Counted from the stretch's first letter, positions 41,789 through 51,691 are shown. The stretch is DNA of 64,000 nt from Acinetobacter sp. C32I (GCF_023702715.1 NZ_CP098480.1:682001-746000); one strand, 5' to 3'. Notes: a model not told the origin generated them from the sequence alone. Numbers and translations: made by a program.

Positions 41789-42958
41789 ATGCCATCACTG
41801 ACTATCAATACCAGACTCGCAGGTTTCTACTTCTTCTACTATGCCATAGTCGGTACATTCATGCCGTATTGGAACCTGTATCTACAAGATCAGGGGTTCA
41901 ATTACCAAGAGATCGGCATTCTTTCTTCAATTGCCATTATTACCCGTTTTTTTGCACCATTGATTTGGGGCTGGATTGCAGATAAATCAGGTAAACGAAT
42001 GCTTTTGGTTCGAATTGCAACATGGATGGAAGCCTGTATCTGGTTCGCCATCTTCGTAATTCCGAATAGTTTCCAATCAGTGGCTTTACTGATGTTGATT
42101 TTTAGCTTCTTCCAAAATGCCATCTTGGCGCAGTTTGAAGGGGTGACTTTATTCTGGTTAGGCGAAAAACGTGCGGAACTCTATGGCAAAGTGCGTAAAT
42201 GGGGTTCAGTCGGTTTTATTGTCGGTGTATTTGTAATTGGAGCATTGCTGGAAGTCATTCCGATTTCAATGCTGCCTATTTTATTGCTCTCTGTTTCGTT
42301 TTTGGCCTTTCTCTGGTCATTTAGTATTAAAGAACCAGAGCATGCGCCAAGCTCTCAGAAAACACTTGAACCACTATTGCCGATTTTAAAACGGCCCATC
42401 GTCGCGGCATTTTTTAGTATTGAATTTATTTTACTGTTCTCATTGGCGCCATTTTATAGCTTCTATAGTAACTACCTAAAAGAAATCGGTTTTAGCACCA
42501 CACAAATTGGCAGCTTATGGGCGATGGGGGTGATTGCTGAAATCGTCATGTTTGCTGTGGCACAAAAGCTCTTCTTCACTCGCTTTTCATGGCGAACATT
42601 GGTGGTGATTTGCCTGCTTTTAACCAGTTTACGTTGGTTCTTGGTTGGTATCTTAGAGGGTAATTATATTGGACAGTTGTTAGCACAATGCTTACATGCC
42701 TTTAGTTTTGGCCTATTCCATTTGATTGCTATGAAAGTGATTTTCCAGAACTTTACACCAGAGCAGCAAGGCCGAGGGCAGGCGTTGTATAGCACCATGT
42801 GGGGCTTAGGGGTAGCGTCTGGGAGCTTATTGGCTGGGCACTACTGGCAAATATTTTCAGGTGCGACTATTTTCTTCTGTGCCAGTGTGGTGGTCTTGTT
42901 TGGTTTATTACTGGTGCTATGGCTGCCGAATCAAGTGGAAACAGCAGCCAAAAGTTAG
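41789..42958 (+). CDS. MFS transporter, HcaT-like (LacY-related) group
   Basis: 389 residues, 12 predicted membrane segments. The N-terminus (GFYFFYYAIVGTFMPYWNLYLQ) and GWIADKSGKR loop fit the MFS_1-like/HcaT branch, whose best-known member imports 3-phenylpropionate. Convergent with the amidase gene, whose stop lies two bases away. The substrate is unknown. Confidence 0.85.
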   Translation: MPSLTINTRLAGFYFFYYAIVGTFMPYWNLYLQDQGFNYQEIGILSSIAIITRFFAPLIWGWIADKSGKRMLLVRIATWMEACIWFAIFVIPNSFQSVALLMLIFSFFQNAILAQFEGVTLFWLGEKRAELYGKVRKWGSVGFIVGVFVIGALLEVIPISMLPILLLSVSFLAFLWSFSIKEPEHAPSSQKTLEPLLPILKRPIVAAFFSIEFILLFSLAPFYSFYSNYLKEIGFSTTQIGSLWAMGVIAEIVMFAVAQKLFFTRFSWRTLVVICLLLTSLRWFLVGILEGNYIGQLLAQCLHAFSFGLFHLIAMKVIFQNFTPEQQGRGQALYSTMWGLGVASGSLLAGHYWQIFSGATIFFCASVVVLFGLLLVLWLPNQVETAAKS

Positions 42959-42959
42959 G

Positions 42960-44450
42960 CTAGATTTGGATGTGCTTATATTGTGGCAGCCACGGTTGTG
43001 CTTGTTCCAGTTGAGCAGCAAGTTGCAACAAGCGGTCTTCTCGTCCAAAAGGCGCGATAAACTGGCTACCGAGTGGCATACCATGTTTATTCCAATACAA
43101 TGGTACAGACATGGCAGGTAGGCCCGTTACATTGGCCAATTGGGTAAATGGCACCCAGCTTAAATTGTCCTGTACCATTTTTTCAACCAACTTGCCTTGC
43201 GCTAAATAATGCGCTTTACCAACTTTTAGCAAGCCTTTTAGGATTGGCTTCTGCCAAGCTGGTGTAGCAACCTCACCATTTTTAGGCGCGACTGAGGCCG
43301 TGGTTGGGGTGAGGTATAAGTCATATTTTTCAAAGAAAATATTCATCTGGGTGCTGTACAGTCCCCAATTATTGAGCGTGTGAATATATTCTGTTGCTGT
43401 AGTCTTCGCACCAAAGGCGGCCAAAGCAATCGAATCGAGTTCAAAATCACGATCGGTAGCACCTGCCATTTGCTTGATCTGGGCCTGCATATAGGAGAAT
43501 TGGCTAAACCAAGTGGTAACGAAGTCTTTGGCCAGTTCGAGGCCATCAATTTTAGGTCGGTCTTCAACCACGATATGACCCAATGATTCTAAGAGTTTTG
43601 CTGTTTGTTGTACGGCTTGGATTGCATCTTTAGAAATTTTGCTACCAATCGGTGACTGGGTGCTAAACGCAATGCGGAGTTTTTTTGGGCTTTGTTGAAT
43701 GATATCTAAGTAGTTTTGTTTAGGGGCTTCAATTCGAAATAATGAAGTTTGTTCAGGACCTTGCACTGCATCAAGCATGGCTGCACTATCTCGAACAGTT
43801 TTGCTGAGTACATGCTGCATGGCTGCGCCGTGCATAGCTTCGCTGAATTGTGGCCCCCAAGGCGTACGCCCACGACTGGGTTTGAGTCCGAATATACCGC
43901 AATAAGAAGCAGGGATACGAATTGATCCGCCGCCATCGCCAGCACCCGCAATCGGTACTAACCCCGCTGCAACAGCCGAAGCAGAACCGCCTGAAGATCC
44001 ACCCGTATTATGTTTTAAATTCCAAGGATTGTGGCATGAACCCCAAGCCTCTGGTTCTGTAATCCCTTTAATACCAAATTCTGGCGTGTTGGTACGACCA
44101 AAAGTGACAATACCAGTTTGTTCCCAGCGATTGACAATTTCAGCATTAAAATCAGGCGTGTAATTGATTTTTTTTAATGCTTGACTGCCATAAGAGGTTG
44201 GCACACCTTGGTATTCTTGGAACAGGTCTTTGACGAGAAATGGAACGCCTGCAAATGCACCACTAAGGTTCTGTTGTGCACGTTGTTTGGCTTGTTCATA
44301 CATTGGAATAATGATGGTATTTAGCTTTGGATTAACCTGATTGCTCCGTTCTAATGCAATTTCCAGTAGCTCTGAAGGCTGAATCTCTTTGTTTTTGACC
44401 AGCTGAGCGAGTCCTAGACCATCGTACTGTACGTATTCTGAAAATTTCAT
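42960..44450 (-). CDS. Amidase (amidase signature family)
   Basis: 496 residues. The Ser-cisSer-Lys triad is visible: Lys in VPFLVKDLFQ, and the serines in GGSSGGSASAVAAG and GAGDGGGSIRIPASYCG. The family hydrolyses carboxamides, including aryl and short-chain amides. I chose the ATG at 44450, at the usual N-terminus (MKFSEYVQYDGLGLAQLV); the frame could be extended to 44552 but that part has no support. It may be 6-aminohexanoate-cyclic-dimer-hydrolase-like, a common annotation for this group, but specificity is open. Confidence 0.9.
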   Translation of the reverse strand: MKFSEYVQYDGLGLAQLVKNKEIQPSELLEIALERSNQVNPKLNTIIIPMYEQAKQRAQQNLSGAFAGVPFLVKDLFQEYQGVPTSYGSQALKKINYTPDFNAEIVNRWEQTGIVTFGRTNTPEFGIKGITEPEAWGSCHNPWNLKHNTGGSSGGSASAVAAGLVPIAGAGDGGGSIRIPASYCGIFGLKPSRGRTPWGPQFSEAMHGAAMQHVLSKTVRDSAAMLDAVQGPEQTSLFRIEAPKQNYLDIIQQSPKKLRIAFSTQSPIGSKISKDAIQAVQQTAKLLESLGHIVVEDRPKIDGLELAKDFVTTWFSQFSYMQAQIKQMAGATDRDFELDSIALAAFGAKTTATEYIHTLNNWGLYSTQMNIFFEKYDLYLTPTTASVAPKNGEVATPAWQKPILKGLLKVGKAHYLAQGKLVEKMVQDNLSWVPFTQLANVTGLPAMSVPLYWNKHGMPLGSQFIAPFGREDRLLQLAAQLEQAQPWLPQYKHIQI

Positions 44451-44653
44451 GGCTTTTATCCCTAAAGCTAATTCTTTATAAAGTAAATAATTAAGCACAA
44501 ATTGGAAAATAGCATACCTGAAAAAATGCCAAAACAAGCATTTAAATTGCATGGTAAAAATATTGTGTTTATATGGTTATGAATGCATGTTTTTATCAAA
44601 AAATATGCTAATTTAAGCCTATGCACCGTTAAGATGACGACTTAATTAAATCT

Positions 44654-45133
44654 ATGAAAAATATTTATATTATTGGATTATTATGGGCTTGCTCAACATG
44701 GACTATGGCAGAGACGGTCGTAAATGACAAAGTAACAGTAACCCCGCAGCAGATCGCGAAAGCTAACGCAATTCGGGTCACCACTCGTCCAGAAATCATG
44801 GGCTTGTGGGGAATGGAAATTCCGAACAATAAAAAATGTGTCGAGTACTATAATTTCCGTGGCGCTAGCGATGTAGTGGTTAAAAGCGGACAAGAATGGT
44901 CTTATGGCTTATATGACTATCAGCCCTCAGAAGACCATAAAGAGCGTTTACCTGCACTGATTTTACAAATCAAATATGACAATAATGAAACAGACTGTTC
45001 AGGTCAAAAGCAAGACCAAACAGGTGAGGTTTCTCAGTATTTCGTGAAGTGGGCCAATGATTCGACCATCGATTTTTGTGCCAGTGAAAAAGGTGATAAA
45101 TGCTTTGCAACCTTACGCCGTGTTTTACCTTAG
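44654..45133 (+). CDS. Secreted hypothetical protein
   Basis: 159 residues with a signal peptide (MKNIYIIGLLWACSTWTMA-ETVV). The mature part has four Cys (NNKKCVEYYNFRG, ETDCSGQ, DFCASEKGDKCF), which could form two disulfides in the periplasm. I do not recognise a family. It is divergent from the amidase gene and ends in a shared terminator with accC. Confidence 0.75.
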   Translation: MKNIYIIGLLWACSTWTMAETVVNDKVTVTPQQIAKANAIRVTTRPEIMGLWGMEIPNNKKCVEYYNFRGASDVVVKSGQEWSYGLYDYQPSEDHKERLPALILQIKYDNNETDCSGQKQDQTGEVSQYFVKWANDSTIDFCASEKGDKCFATLRRVLP

Positions 45134-45146
45134 ATTAATTGAGTTA

Positions 45147-45178
45147 TAAAAAAAGCCTCTTATTGAAGAGGCTTTTTT
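45147..45178. terminator. Bidirectional terminator
   Basis: Stem AAAAAGCCTCTT and AAGAGGCTTTTT around an ATTG loop, with A and T runs. It serves the secreted protein gene and accC, which are convergent. Confidence 0.85.
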
Positions 45179-45180
45179 AT

Positions 45181-46545
45181 TTAGGCTTTTTCAGCTTGTT
45201 GTTCTAGCTGCTTCAGCAAATGTTTTTCCAGATAATGAATATCCATTGCTTGTTCACAGAAGTTTTTATCCTTCAAGATCAGATCTTTATGCAATGGAAT
45301 ATTGGTCTTAATACCAGTTAGAATCATTTCATCTAAAGCTTGGCGCATGCGAGCCAAAGAGGTTTCACGATCTTTACCATGGGCAATTAATTTTGCAATC
45401 ATTGAATCATAGTAAGGCGGAATGCTATAGCCTTGATAAATGTGCGAGTCCAACCGGATTCCTGCGCCACCTGGTGCATAGAAATTTTCAATTTTCCCAG
45501 GAGATGGCAAGAAGGTGGTTGGATCTTCAGCATTGATACGGCATTCAATCGCATGACCTTTTACTTCGATTTGATCTTGTTCAAGCTCTAAGCCTAAACC
45601 AGCCGCAATACGAAGTTGTTGTTCAATAATATCCACACCAGTCACCATTTCAGTGACAGGGTGTTCTACTTGAACTCGGGTATTCATCTCGATAAAGAAG
45701 AATTCACCATCTTCAAATAAAAACTCGAATGTTCCCGCACCACGATACTGCATCAACTTACAAGCATTCACACAGGCTTCAAGAATATCTGCACGTGCTT
45801 GTTCCGGTAAGTTTGGAGCAGGTGCTTCTTCCAGTACTTTTTGGTGGCGACGTTGTAGAGAGCAGTCACGATCATAGAGGTGAATCGCATGGCCATTACC
45901 ATCACCGAGAACCTGTACTTCGACATGGCGTGGTTTCTGTAAGAAACGTTCCATATACACCGTATCATCACCAAACCACATTTCCGCATCACGTTGTGCT
46001 GCTTGAACAGATTCAAGTAGGGTGTCGACACGTTCTACGATACGCATCCCACGACCACCGCCACCAGATGCAGCTTTGACGATTAATGGAAAGCCAATTT
46101 CTTTGGCTTCAGCAAGCGCATTGTGAATGGTTACCGCATGGTCACAACCTGGTACGGTTGGTACGCCTGACTTTTTCATGGCGATAATCGCAGAAACTTT
46201 ATTGCCCATCAGGCGAATATGTTCAGGACGTGGGCCAATGAAGATAAAGCCTGAGCTTTCTACAATTTCAGCGAATTCAGCATTTTCAGATAAAAAGCCA
46301 TAACCAGGGTGGATGGCATCTGCACCTGTAATTTCTGCAGCAGTAATAATTGCAGGAATATTTAAATAGCTTTCACTACTTGCGCCCGGTCCGATACATA
46401 CTGCTTCATCAACGAAGCGTAAGTGCATTAAATCTTTATCGGCATCTGAATAGATACCTACTGTTTTAATGCCAAGAGTTTTACAAGCCCGAGTAATTCG
46501 TAAAGCGATTTCACCACGGTTTGCAATTAATACTTTTTGCAACAT
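45181..46545 (-). CDS. accC: Acetyl-CoA carboxylase, biotin carboxylase subunit
   Basis: 454 residues. It carboxylates the biotin of AccB using ATP and bicarbonate, the first step of fatty acid synthesis. The start [19 protein letters not shown] is the conserved N-terminus. The ATP-grasp part shows [32 protein letters not shown] sequence ([14 protein letters not shown]) and [13 protein letters not shown]. It is 17 bp downstream of accB in the same operon. Confidence 0.97.
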   Translation of the reverse strand: MLQKVLIANRGEIALRITRACKTLGIKTVGIYSDADKDLMHLRFVDEAVCIGPGASSESYLNIPAIITAAEITGADAIHPGYGFLSENAEFAEIVESSGFIFIGPRPEHIRLMGNKVSAIIAMKKSGVPTVPGCDHAVTIHNALAEAKEIGFPLIVKAASGGGGRGMRIVERVDTLLESVQAAQRDAEMWFGDDTVYMERFLQKPRHVEVQVLGDGNGHAIHLYDRDCSLQRRHQKVLEEAPAPNLPEQARADILEACVNACKLMQYRGAGTFEFLFEDGEFFFIEMNTRVQVEHPVTEMVTGVDIIEQQLRIAAGLGLELEQDQIEVKGHAIECRINAEDPTTFLPSPGKIENFYAPGGAGIRLDSHIYQGYSIPPYYDSMIAKLIAHGKDRETSLARMRQALDEMILTGIKTNIPLHKDLILKDKNFCEQAMDIHYLEKHLLKQLEQQAEKA

Positions 46546-46562
46546 AGGAATCCCCAGACTAA

Positions 46563-46982
46563 TTAGGCACGGTAGCGGAAAAGTGGTTGACCGAATTGGA
46601 TCACTTCACCATTTTTCACTAAAATTTCTTCAATGACACCGCTCTTAGTCGCTTCAATCGGGTTCATGATTTTCATCGCTTCGATGATCCCCAATGTTTC
46701 ACCCGCAGAAACTGTTTGACCTACATTTACAAATGGCGCTTCGCCTGGACTCGGTGCTGCATAGAACACACCAACCATTGGAGAAGTTTCAACAGCACCA
46801 CGAGGGGTTTTTGCTGCTGGCGCAGGAGCAGAAGCGGCTGGCGCTGCTGCAACAGGTGCTGCCGCATACACAGGTGTAGGACGAGTTAATGAGATGGATT
46901 GGTCACCTTCCTTAACTTCAATCGCTTGTAAGTCAGATTCAATCATCAAATCGATGAGTTTCTTGATTTTACGGATATCCAT
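46563..46982 (-). CDS. accB: Biotin carboxyl carrier protein of acetyl-CoA carboxylase
   Basis: 139 residues. An N-terminal helix ([19 protein letters not shown]), an Ala/Pro-rich linker (residues about 38-60) and the biotinyl domain with the biotinylated Lys in [11 protein letters not shown]. It lies between aroQ and accC, the usual order in gammaproteobacteria. Confidence 0.97.
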   Translation of the reverse strand: MDIRKIKKLIDLMIESDLQAIEVKEGDQSISLTRPTPVYAAAPVAAAPAASAPAPAAKTPRGAVETSPMVGVFYAAPSPGEAPFVNVGQTVSAGETLGIIEAMKIMNPIEATKSGVIEEILVKNGEVIQFGQPLFRYRA

Positions 46983-47009
46983 GAGTGAGCATTCCTAATG
47001 TGTTTAAAA

Positions 47010-47459
47010 TTAGTTAGAAGATTGAATTTTTTCGATAGCGTAATCGAGAGCAAAGGAATAACCCTTTGCACCTAAGCCACAAATTACGCCAATGGCTTTA
47101 TCTGATAAATATGAGTGATGACGGAATGATTCACGGGCGTGAACATTTGACAAATGCACCTCAATATAGGGGATGGCAACACCAAGTAGGGCATCGCGTA
47201 AAGCAACTGATGTGTGGGTCAAGGCAGCAGGGTTGATGATGATAAATTTCACACCCTCAGTTTGTGCTTGATGAATGCGATCGACAATCGCACCTTCCCA
47301 GTTACTTTGAAAAGAATCGAGTGTAAGTGATACGTGTTGAGCTTGAGCAGTGAGTTGCTGGTTAATATCATCCAAAGTGAGATAACCATAAACCTCTGGT
47401 TCGCGCTTTCCTAGCAAGTTCAAATTCGGTCCGTGAATCACCAAAATGGTTGAGCTCAT
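47010..47459 (-). CDS. aroQ: Type II 3-dehydroquinate dehydratase
   Basis: 149 residues. It converts 3-dehydroquinate to 3-dehydroshikimate in the shikimate pathway. The signature [14 protein letters not shown] holds the catalytic loop; [20 protein letters not shown] sequence appears as [19 protein letters not shown]. The length is typical for the small dodecameric class. It is 27 bp upstream of accB, forming the common aroQ-accB-accC operon. Confidence 0.96.
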   Translation of the reverse strand: MSSTILVIHGPNLNLLGKREPEVYGYLTLDDINQQLTAQAQHVSLTLDSFQSNWEGAIVDRIHQAQTEGVKFIIINPAALTHTSVALRDALLGVAIPYIEVHLSNVHARESFRHHSYLSDKAIGVICGLGAKGYSFALDYAIEKIQSSN

Positions 47460-48138
47460 TCAGCCTGCTCCAATTCTAAATCTGCAAAAGTTTTTTGCAA
47501 GATGTCTGCAAAGTTTGCTTATTATGGCACAAAATTCTGCAATTTTTTTATAATTTGTTTTAATCGATGAAGAAATTTGCATGCCAAGCATGGTGCATAT
47601 AATGAAAACTTTGCAAGGAATTGGCAATGTTAAAATATGACAAAATTCAACGTAATTTAATTTTTAAACATTTTAAACTGAATTGCCCCATTTCGTTCAT
47701 GGGAATTGTGTAACTCAGCAGTCAAATGATTTAGATTTATATCGATTGACCAGACTTAAATACCAGAAAAAAAACAGGTTGCTGTGTAGCTAAATAAGAA
47801 AAATCTCCTGACTTTAGAATGATAACATATTGTTTTTGCATGTATTAGTAATTTTTTTGCAGATGTTTTACCTAAACTTGAAAAAATCTGTAGATCCACT
47901 TTTAAATACGGCTCAGTAAGTGAAAGACAAGCTGAGTCTAGCCTAAAGTTCTATTCTCTAAGATGATTATGGAATGAACATTTATATGCATGATCCAGTT
48001 GGCAGAAATGATGAAATTTCACATTGGAGATGGCAGTTAATGACATAAAAATGTCCGAAAAAGATATCCATGCTTTAAATAAGATAACACTACTTAAGAG
48101 CTTGCTTTTGATTGGGGCAATCTCTTATGGGTCTTTCA
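47460..48138. other. Long intergenic region between aroQ and nasS
   Basis: About 680 bp, very AT-rich. It must hold the leftward promoter of aroQ-accBC near 47460-47650. No protein gene is convincing. A rightward terminator at its end (48139-48174) suggests a short rightward transcript, possibly an sRNA or leader peptide unit. Confidence 0.5.
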
Positions 48139-48174
48139 AAGCTGTCTTGGTACATCAAGACAGCTTTTTTTTAT
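48139..48174 (+). terminator. Rightward rho-independent terminator
   Basis: Stem AAAGCTGTCTTG and CAAGACAGCTTT around GTACAT, followed by TTTTTT. The T run is on the plus strand only, so it terminates rightward transcription, although no annotated gene precedes it. Confidence 0.8.
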
Positions 48175-48181
48175 GTTGGTT

Positions 48182-49216
48182 TTATGACTGGATCGAAGCG
48201 GCTCGATAGATCTCAGTGAGCAAACAGCTTTGTGCCTGATCAGGATAACTCATTTCATCGAGTGCAGAGGCATTCCACTTATGCATTTGCTGAAACAGCC
48301 ATTCAAAATCCTTTGCTTTGGGTTCGGCACTGCCTTGTACGAAATTCCGAATGATATTCTGAATGATGAAGTACTTTTCAACATGTACGTCTGGCGAGCA
48401 ATGGAATTGGATCACATCAAATTCAATCAGAAGTTGCCATACAGGGCTGAAATCATCCAGTTGTCGCAACTCTTGTTGCGCTTTGAGAATGGCACTGGTT
48501 AAGGCAATCAAAGTGTGTGGATGTTGTTGCGCCCATTCCTGTGTAACGGCTAAGACTTTGTCGGCAACATTGGGAATAATCTGTTGGCTAGAACAGATGA
48601 TGTGACTTAAGCCTTGTAACTCGGCTTGGGTATTCCAGGGTTCTCCGACACAAAAACCATCTATTAAATGGTTACTGATCGCCTCGACCATATAGGGAGG
48701 TGGTAGGGTTTTCATTTGAATGGATTGCGCCAGTTTAGGATCGGCCAAGGCCAACCATTCTCTGAGACAATAGTGATGAATCGAGTGTTGGAATACATGT
48801 GCCAAAGAGACATTTTGATCTTGGCGGATATAATCCGTCAGTTTCTGTGCGGAGCTCTCTGCGCTGTCTTGTTTCTGAATATTCAGTGCATAACAGAGCT
48901 TCTGGCTTAAGCTGATAAAGGCACGGTTTTCACTCAACACGATAGGGGTTTGTAATGGAATCCCAATTTGATCGGTTCCGACTGCTGCCGCTGGCAGCAT
49001 GGCAGACAGGCAATGTGCAGCATCGAGTAAGCCAAAAGCTAAACGATCACGTAAGCTGGCCCAAGAGGCTTCCTTGACTAAATTGACATTTAAACTGACT
49101 TCTTCAAAAAAACCACGCTGTTTTGCCCAGAGTAATGCGACACAATCAAGTAAGGGAATATAGCCCAGTTGTAATTCGGTTTTTTCTACTTTTGCTAATT
49201 CGACTAAATGGCTCAT
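48182..49216 (-). CDS. nasS: NasS-type nitrate/nitrite sensor (CmpA/NrtA-like)
   Basis: 344 residues resembling periplasmic nitrate-binding proteins (LQLGYIPLLDCVALLWAKQRGFFEE, FGLLDAAHCLSAMLPAA) but with no signal peptide, so it is cytoplasmic. In NasS-NasT systems such a protein holds the antiterminator NasT inactive until nitrate or nitrite binds. Its ATG directly follows the nasT stop codon, and the pair is divergent from the nitrate assimilation operon. Confidence 0.88.
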   Translation of the reverse strand: MSHLVELAKVEKTELQLGYIPLLDCVALLWAKQRGFFEEVSLNVNLVKEASWASLRDRLAFGLLDAAHCLSAMLPAAAVGTDQIGIPLQTPIVLSENRAFISLSQKLCYALNIQKQDSAESSAQKLTDYIRQDQNVSLAHVFQHSIHHYCLREWLALADPKLAQSIQMKTLPPPYMVEAISNHLIDGFCVGEPWNTQAELQGLSHIICSSQQIIPNVADKVLAVTQEWAQQHPHTLIALTSAILKAQQELRQLDDFSPVWQLLIEFDVIQFHCSPDVHVEKYFIIQNIIRNFVQGSAEPKAKDFEWLFQQMHKWNASALDEMSYPDQAQSCLLTEIYRAASIQS

Positions 49217-49807
49217 CTATTCATCCTTTAGTTGATTATTTAAAAGTTGTTGGGCATCGAGTAAACGGCGTGCCATTTCTCCAATGGTCATGCGGTGGCT
49301 CATGGCATTTTTTCTGAGTAATTGAAACGCGGTGTCTTCAGTTAAGCCATGCAGTTGCATGAGCAACACTTTGGCCTTTTCGACATCTTTACGATCTGCA
49401 AGTTTGGTCTTGGCATCTTTCAGGTCACATTCCAGTTTTTTATGCTTTTTATACTGCTCAATCGAAATATCTAAAATGGTGTGTAAGCGGCTTGGGTCTA
49501 TACCATCGACGATATAGGCGGTAATCCCTGCATCGATGGCTTGTTTGATGGTGTCTTTATCGGTGTTCTTGGTAAATAAGACGGTAGGCAGATCAAAGTT
49601 ACTGACACAACTTTCAATCACATCGCGATGTGGATGATCCATATCAAGCAGAATGACATCGGCTTGAAGATGTTCGAGTTTAAAAATATTGAGATGATCG
49701 AGAGTAAAACAAGCCACTACATCAAAGTCATGTTCAATTAAACAGGTTTTTATGTATTCAGCCCGAGCCTGGTCGTCATCAATAAGTGCGATCTTGAGTT
49801 TCGGCAT
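49217..49807 (-). CDS. nasT: NasT-type ANTAR antiterminator response regulator
   Basis: 196 residues. An N-terminal receiver-like domain (KIALIDDDQARAEYIK, with DVILLDMDHPH) is followed by a coiled coil (residues about 125-145) and a C-terminal ANTAR RNA-binding domain (AKVLLMQLHGLTEDTAFQLLRKNAM). ANTAR proteins bind paired hexaloop hairpins in leader RNA and prevent termination. It is followed immediately by nasS. The candidate target RNA lies at 50224-50271. Confidence 0.92.
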   Translation of the reverse strand: MPKLKIALIDDDQARAEYIKTCLIEHDFDVVACFTLDHLNIFKLEHLQADVILLDMDHPHRDVIESCVSNFDLPTVLFTKNTDKDTIKQAIDAGITAYIVDGIDPSRLHTILDISIEQYKKHKKLECDLKDAKTKLADRKDVEKAKVLLMQLHGLTEDTAFQLLRKNAMSHRMTIGEMARRLLDAQQLLNNQLKDE

Positions 49808-50013
49808 AGTATTTAGGTCAAACGGTGGGGTTGTGCACAGATATAAAGTGCTGTGCGTATTGTTTTTGAAGCAAAATTAGTGCCAGTGAATGAGTTTTCA
49901 TTTCTTATTCGGTGCAATCGCTCCATAGGGCGTATTGTTTATGCGCTTTATTGTATCGCTGTGACCAAGTAGAAGAAATGAAAAATTTGAATTATATCCT
50001 CCAGAATAGAAAC

Positions 50014-50030
50014 TGCACTTTTTAAGTGCA
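50014..50030. promoter_or_regulatory. NtrC-type enhancer site
   Basis: TGCACTTTTTAAGTGCA is a perfect 17-bp palindrome matching the NtrC consensus TGCACY-N5-RGTGCA. It lies about 200 bp upstream of the sigma-54 promoter, a normal enhancer distance. The rest of 49808-50190 shows no gene. Confidence 0.7.
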
Positions 50031-50196
50031 TAAAAAGAGTTGTTTTGAAGCAGTGCGAATTATGCTTTAAAACAGGTCGTTGTACTGAACTTGCACTCTT
50101 TAACCGAATTGGTATTCATTAAAAAGAAAGAATAAATAGGTAAAGTCTATATAAAACAATGATTAATGTTTTATTGGTCTGGTTGTGGTCAGAACT

Positions 50197-50212
50197 TGGC
50201 ACAGCATTTGCT
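50197..50212 (+). promoter_or_regulatory. Sigma-54 promoter of the nas operon
   Basis: TGGCACAGCATTTGCT matches TGGCAC-N5-TTGCW with GG and GC separated by exactly 10 bp. Transcription would start near 50222-50225, right before the first candidate ANTAR hairpin. With the NtrC site it indicates nitrogen-limitation control. Confidence 0.75.
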
Positions 50213-50223
50213 AATTATTCCTT

Positions 50224-50286
50224 GAGTCAAAGATGACTTGCAAAATTGTAAGACGGCCAACGATGTCCGATCTGATCGGTTTGTTG
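50224..50286 (+). promoter_or_regulatory. Candidate ANTAR (NasT-responsive) leader RNA
   Basis: Hairpin 1: AGTC (50225-50228), loop AAAGAT, GACT (50235-50238). Hairpin 2: around loop AACGAT (50259-50264), stem imperfect (one C-U mismatch). Both hexaloops have A at position 1 and G at position 4, as in ANTAR target RNAs. A competing hairpin CCGAT-CTG-ATCGG (50267-50279), extendable by CAAC/GTTG, overlaps the 3' arm of hairpin 2 as expected for a terminator switch, but the following U run is weak. Confidence 0.5.
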
Positions 50287-50338
50287 ATACAGCGTGCTGT
50301 ATGAACAACACAAGATACGTTCAGTATGGGAGATGGCA

Positions 50339-51691
50339 ATGTCTTTAGATTTATCGGCGAAAAAAGCCACATCAATTAAGTTATTCAACTTTTCTGCACC
50401 AGCGATGCGGGCATTCCACATGAGTTGGCTTGCTTTCTTCGTTTGTTTCTTTGCTTGGTTTGCTTGTGCACCGTTAATGCCAGTAATCGCAGGCGAGTTC
50501 CATCTCACCAAAGATCAGATTGCCAATATTAATATTGCTGCTGTTGCAATCACGATTGTGGTTCGATTAATCGTTGGCCCACTGTGTGATAAGTATGGTC
50601 CGCGTAAAACGTATACTGCATTGTTATTGCTGGGCAGCATTCCTGTATTTGGTGTTGCTGCAGCTAATAGTTATGAATCCTTCCTATTTTTCCGCTTATT
50701 GATTGGTGCAATTGGCGCCAGCTTTGTGATCACGCAATACCATACCAGCATTATGTTTGCGCCAAATGTTGTAGGCACTGCAAATGCCGCTTCAGCGGGT
50801 TGGGGGAATGCAGGTGGCGGTGCAACACAAGCTTTGATGCCTTTACTGTTGTCTGCCTTGGTGATGTTCGGTGTTGAACAAGCCATGGGTTGGAGAATTG
50901 CATTGCTTGTACCTGGTGTGATGATGCTGATCGTGGGGGTGCTTTATTGGAAGCTGACCCAAGACTGCCCACAAGGCGATTTTAAAGAACTGCGCGCGCA
51001 AGGTGTGGTGGTAGGAAGCGACAAAAAAGGTGGTTTAGCAATTCTAATGCACGCAGCGCGTAACTATCGGGTCTGGATTCTATTCTGCTCTTATGCGGCA
51101 TGTTTCGGCATTGAAATCTTCATGCACAACATCATTGCGATGTATTACGTCGAGCACTTTAACTTTGGTTTAAAAGAAGCAGGACTGGCAGCAGGGGTTT
51201 TTGGTTTGCTGGCACTGTTTGCCCGTGCCCTTGGCGGGATTGTTTCAGACAAAGTGGCGCTGAAAAAAGGTTTGGATGGTCGTACCAAAATCTTGTTTCT
51301 GTTGATCTTGGGTGAAGGACTGTTCCTGATGCTATTCGCGCATATGAATAGTGCCGTTCTTGCAATCCTCAGTATGACCATCTTCGCACTGTTTACCCAT
51401 ATGGCATGTGGTGCGACTTATGCATTGGTTCCATTTATTGATCGTGAAGCACTCGGTGGTGTGGCAGGCATTATTGGTGCAGGTGGCAATGTCGGGGCAG
51501 TCGCAGCAGGATTCTTGCTGAAAGGAATGGTCGATTTTCAAACTTGTTTAATGGTTTTAGGTGGCTTGGTAGTGATTGCTGCAAGCTCGGTGATGCTGAT
51601 CCGATTCTCGGTAGAGCATAAACAAAAAGAACAACAGCTGTTTGAACAAGCCATGTTGGAACGTAGCTCAGAACAAAGCAGCGCAGCTTAA
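50339..51691 (+). CDS. Nitrate/nitrite transporter (NarK/NasA family, MFS)
   Basis: 450 residues with 12 membrane segments. The NNP-family nitrate signature is visible in GAIGASFVITQYHTSIMFAPNVVGTANAASAG-type sequence (GASFVITQYHTSIMFAP and TANAASAGWGNAGGG) and the second GIIGAGGNVGAVAAGFL. It imports nitrate for assimilation. I chose the ATG at 50339 behind GGGAGA; longer frames start inside the leader RNA. First gene of the nas operon. Confidence 0.92.
   Translation: MSLDLSAKKATSIKLFNFSAPAMRAFHMSWLAFFVCFFAWFACAPLMPVIAGEFHLTKDQIANINIAAVAITIVVRLIVGPLCDKYGPRKTYTALLLLGSIPVFGVAAANSYESFLFFRLLIGAIGASFVITQYHTSIMFAPNVVGTANAASAGWGNAGGGATQALMPLLLSALVMFGVEQAMGWRIALLVPGVMMLIVGVLYWKLTQDCPQGDFKELRAQGVVVGSDKKGGLAILMHAARNYRVWILFCSYAACFGIEIFMHNIIAMYYVEHFNFGLKEAGLAAGVFGLLALFARALGGIVSDKVALKKGLDGRTKILFLLILGEGLFLMLFAHMNSAVLAILSMTIFALFTHMACGATYALVPFIDREALGGVAGIIGAGGNVGAVAAGFLLKGMVDFQTCLMVLGGLVVIAASSVMLIRFSVEHKQKEQQLFEQAMLERSSEQSSAA

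Noticed and set aside
44451..44552. N-terminal extension of the amidase
   Set aside because: It would add 34 hydrophobic residues not seen in the family, and the ATG at 44450 matches the normal start.
47525..47541. Sigma-54-like TGGCAC...TGC sequence
   Set aside because: GG and GC are 11 bp apart instead of 10, and no rightward gene follows at a sensible distance.
48051..48209. Small rightward frame of about 52 codons (MSEKDIHALNK...)
   Set aside because: Its second half is the terminator hairpin and it runs into the end of nasS on the other strand; coding is unlikely.
49835..49856. GCACAG-N10-CTGTGC as a second NtrC site
   Set aside because: The spacing does not fit the NtrC consensus (7 bp between the TGCAC/GTGCA arms); it may be some other inverted repeat.
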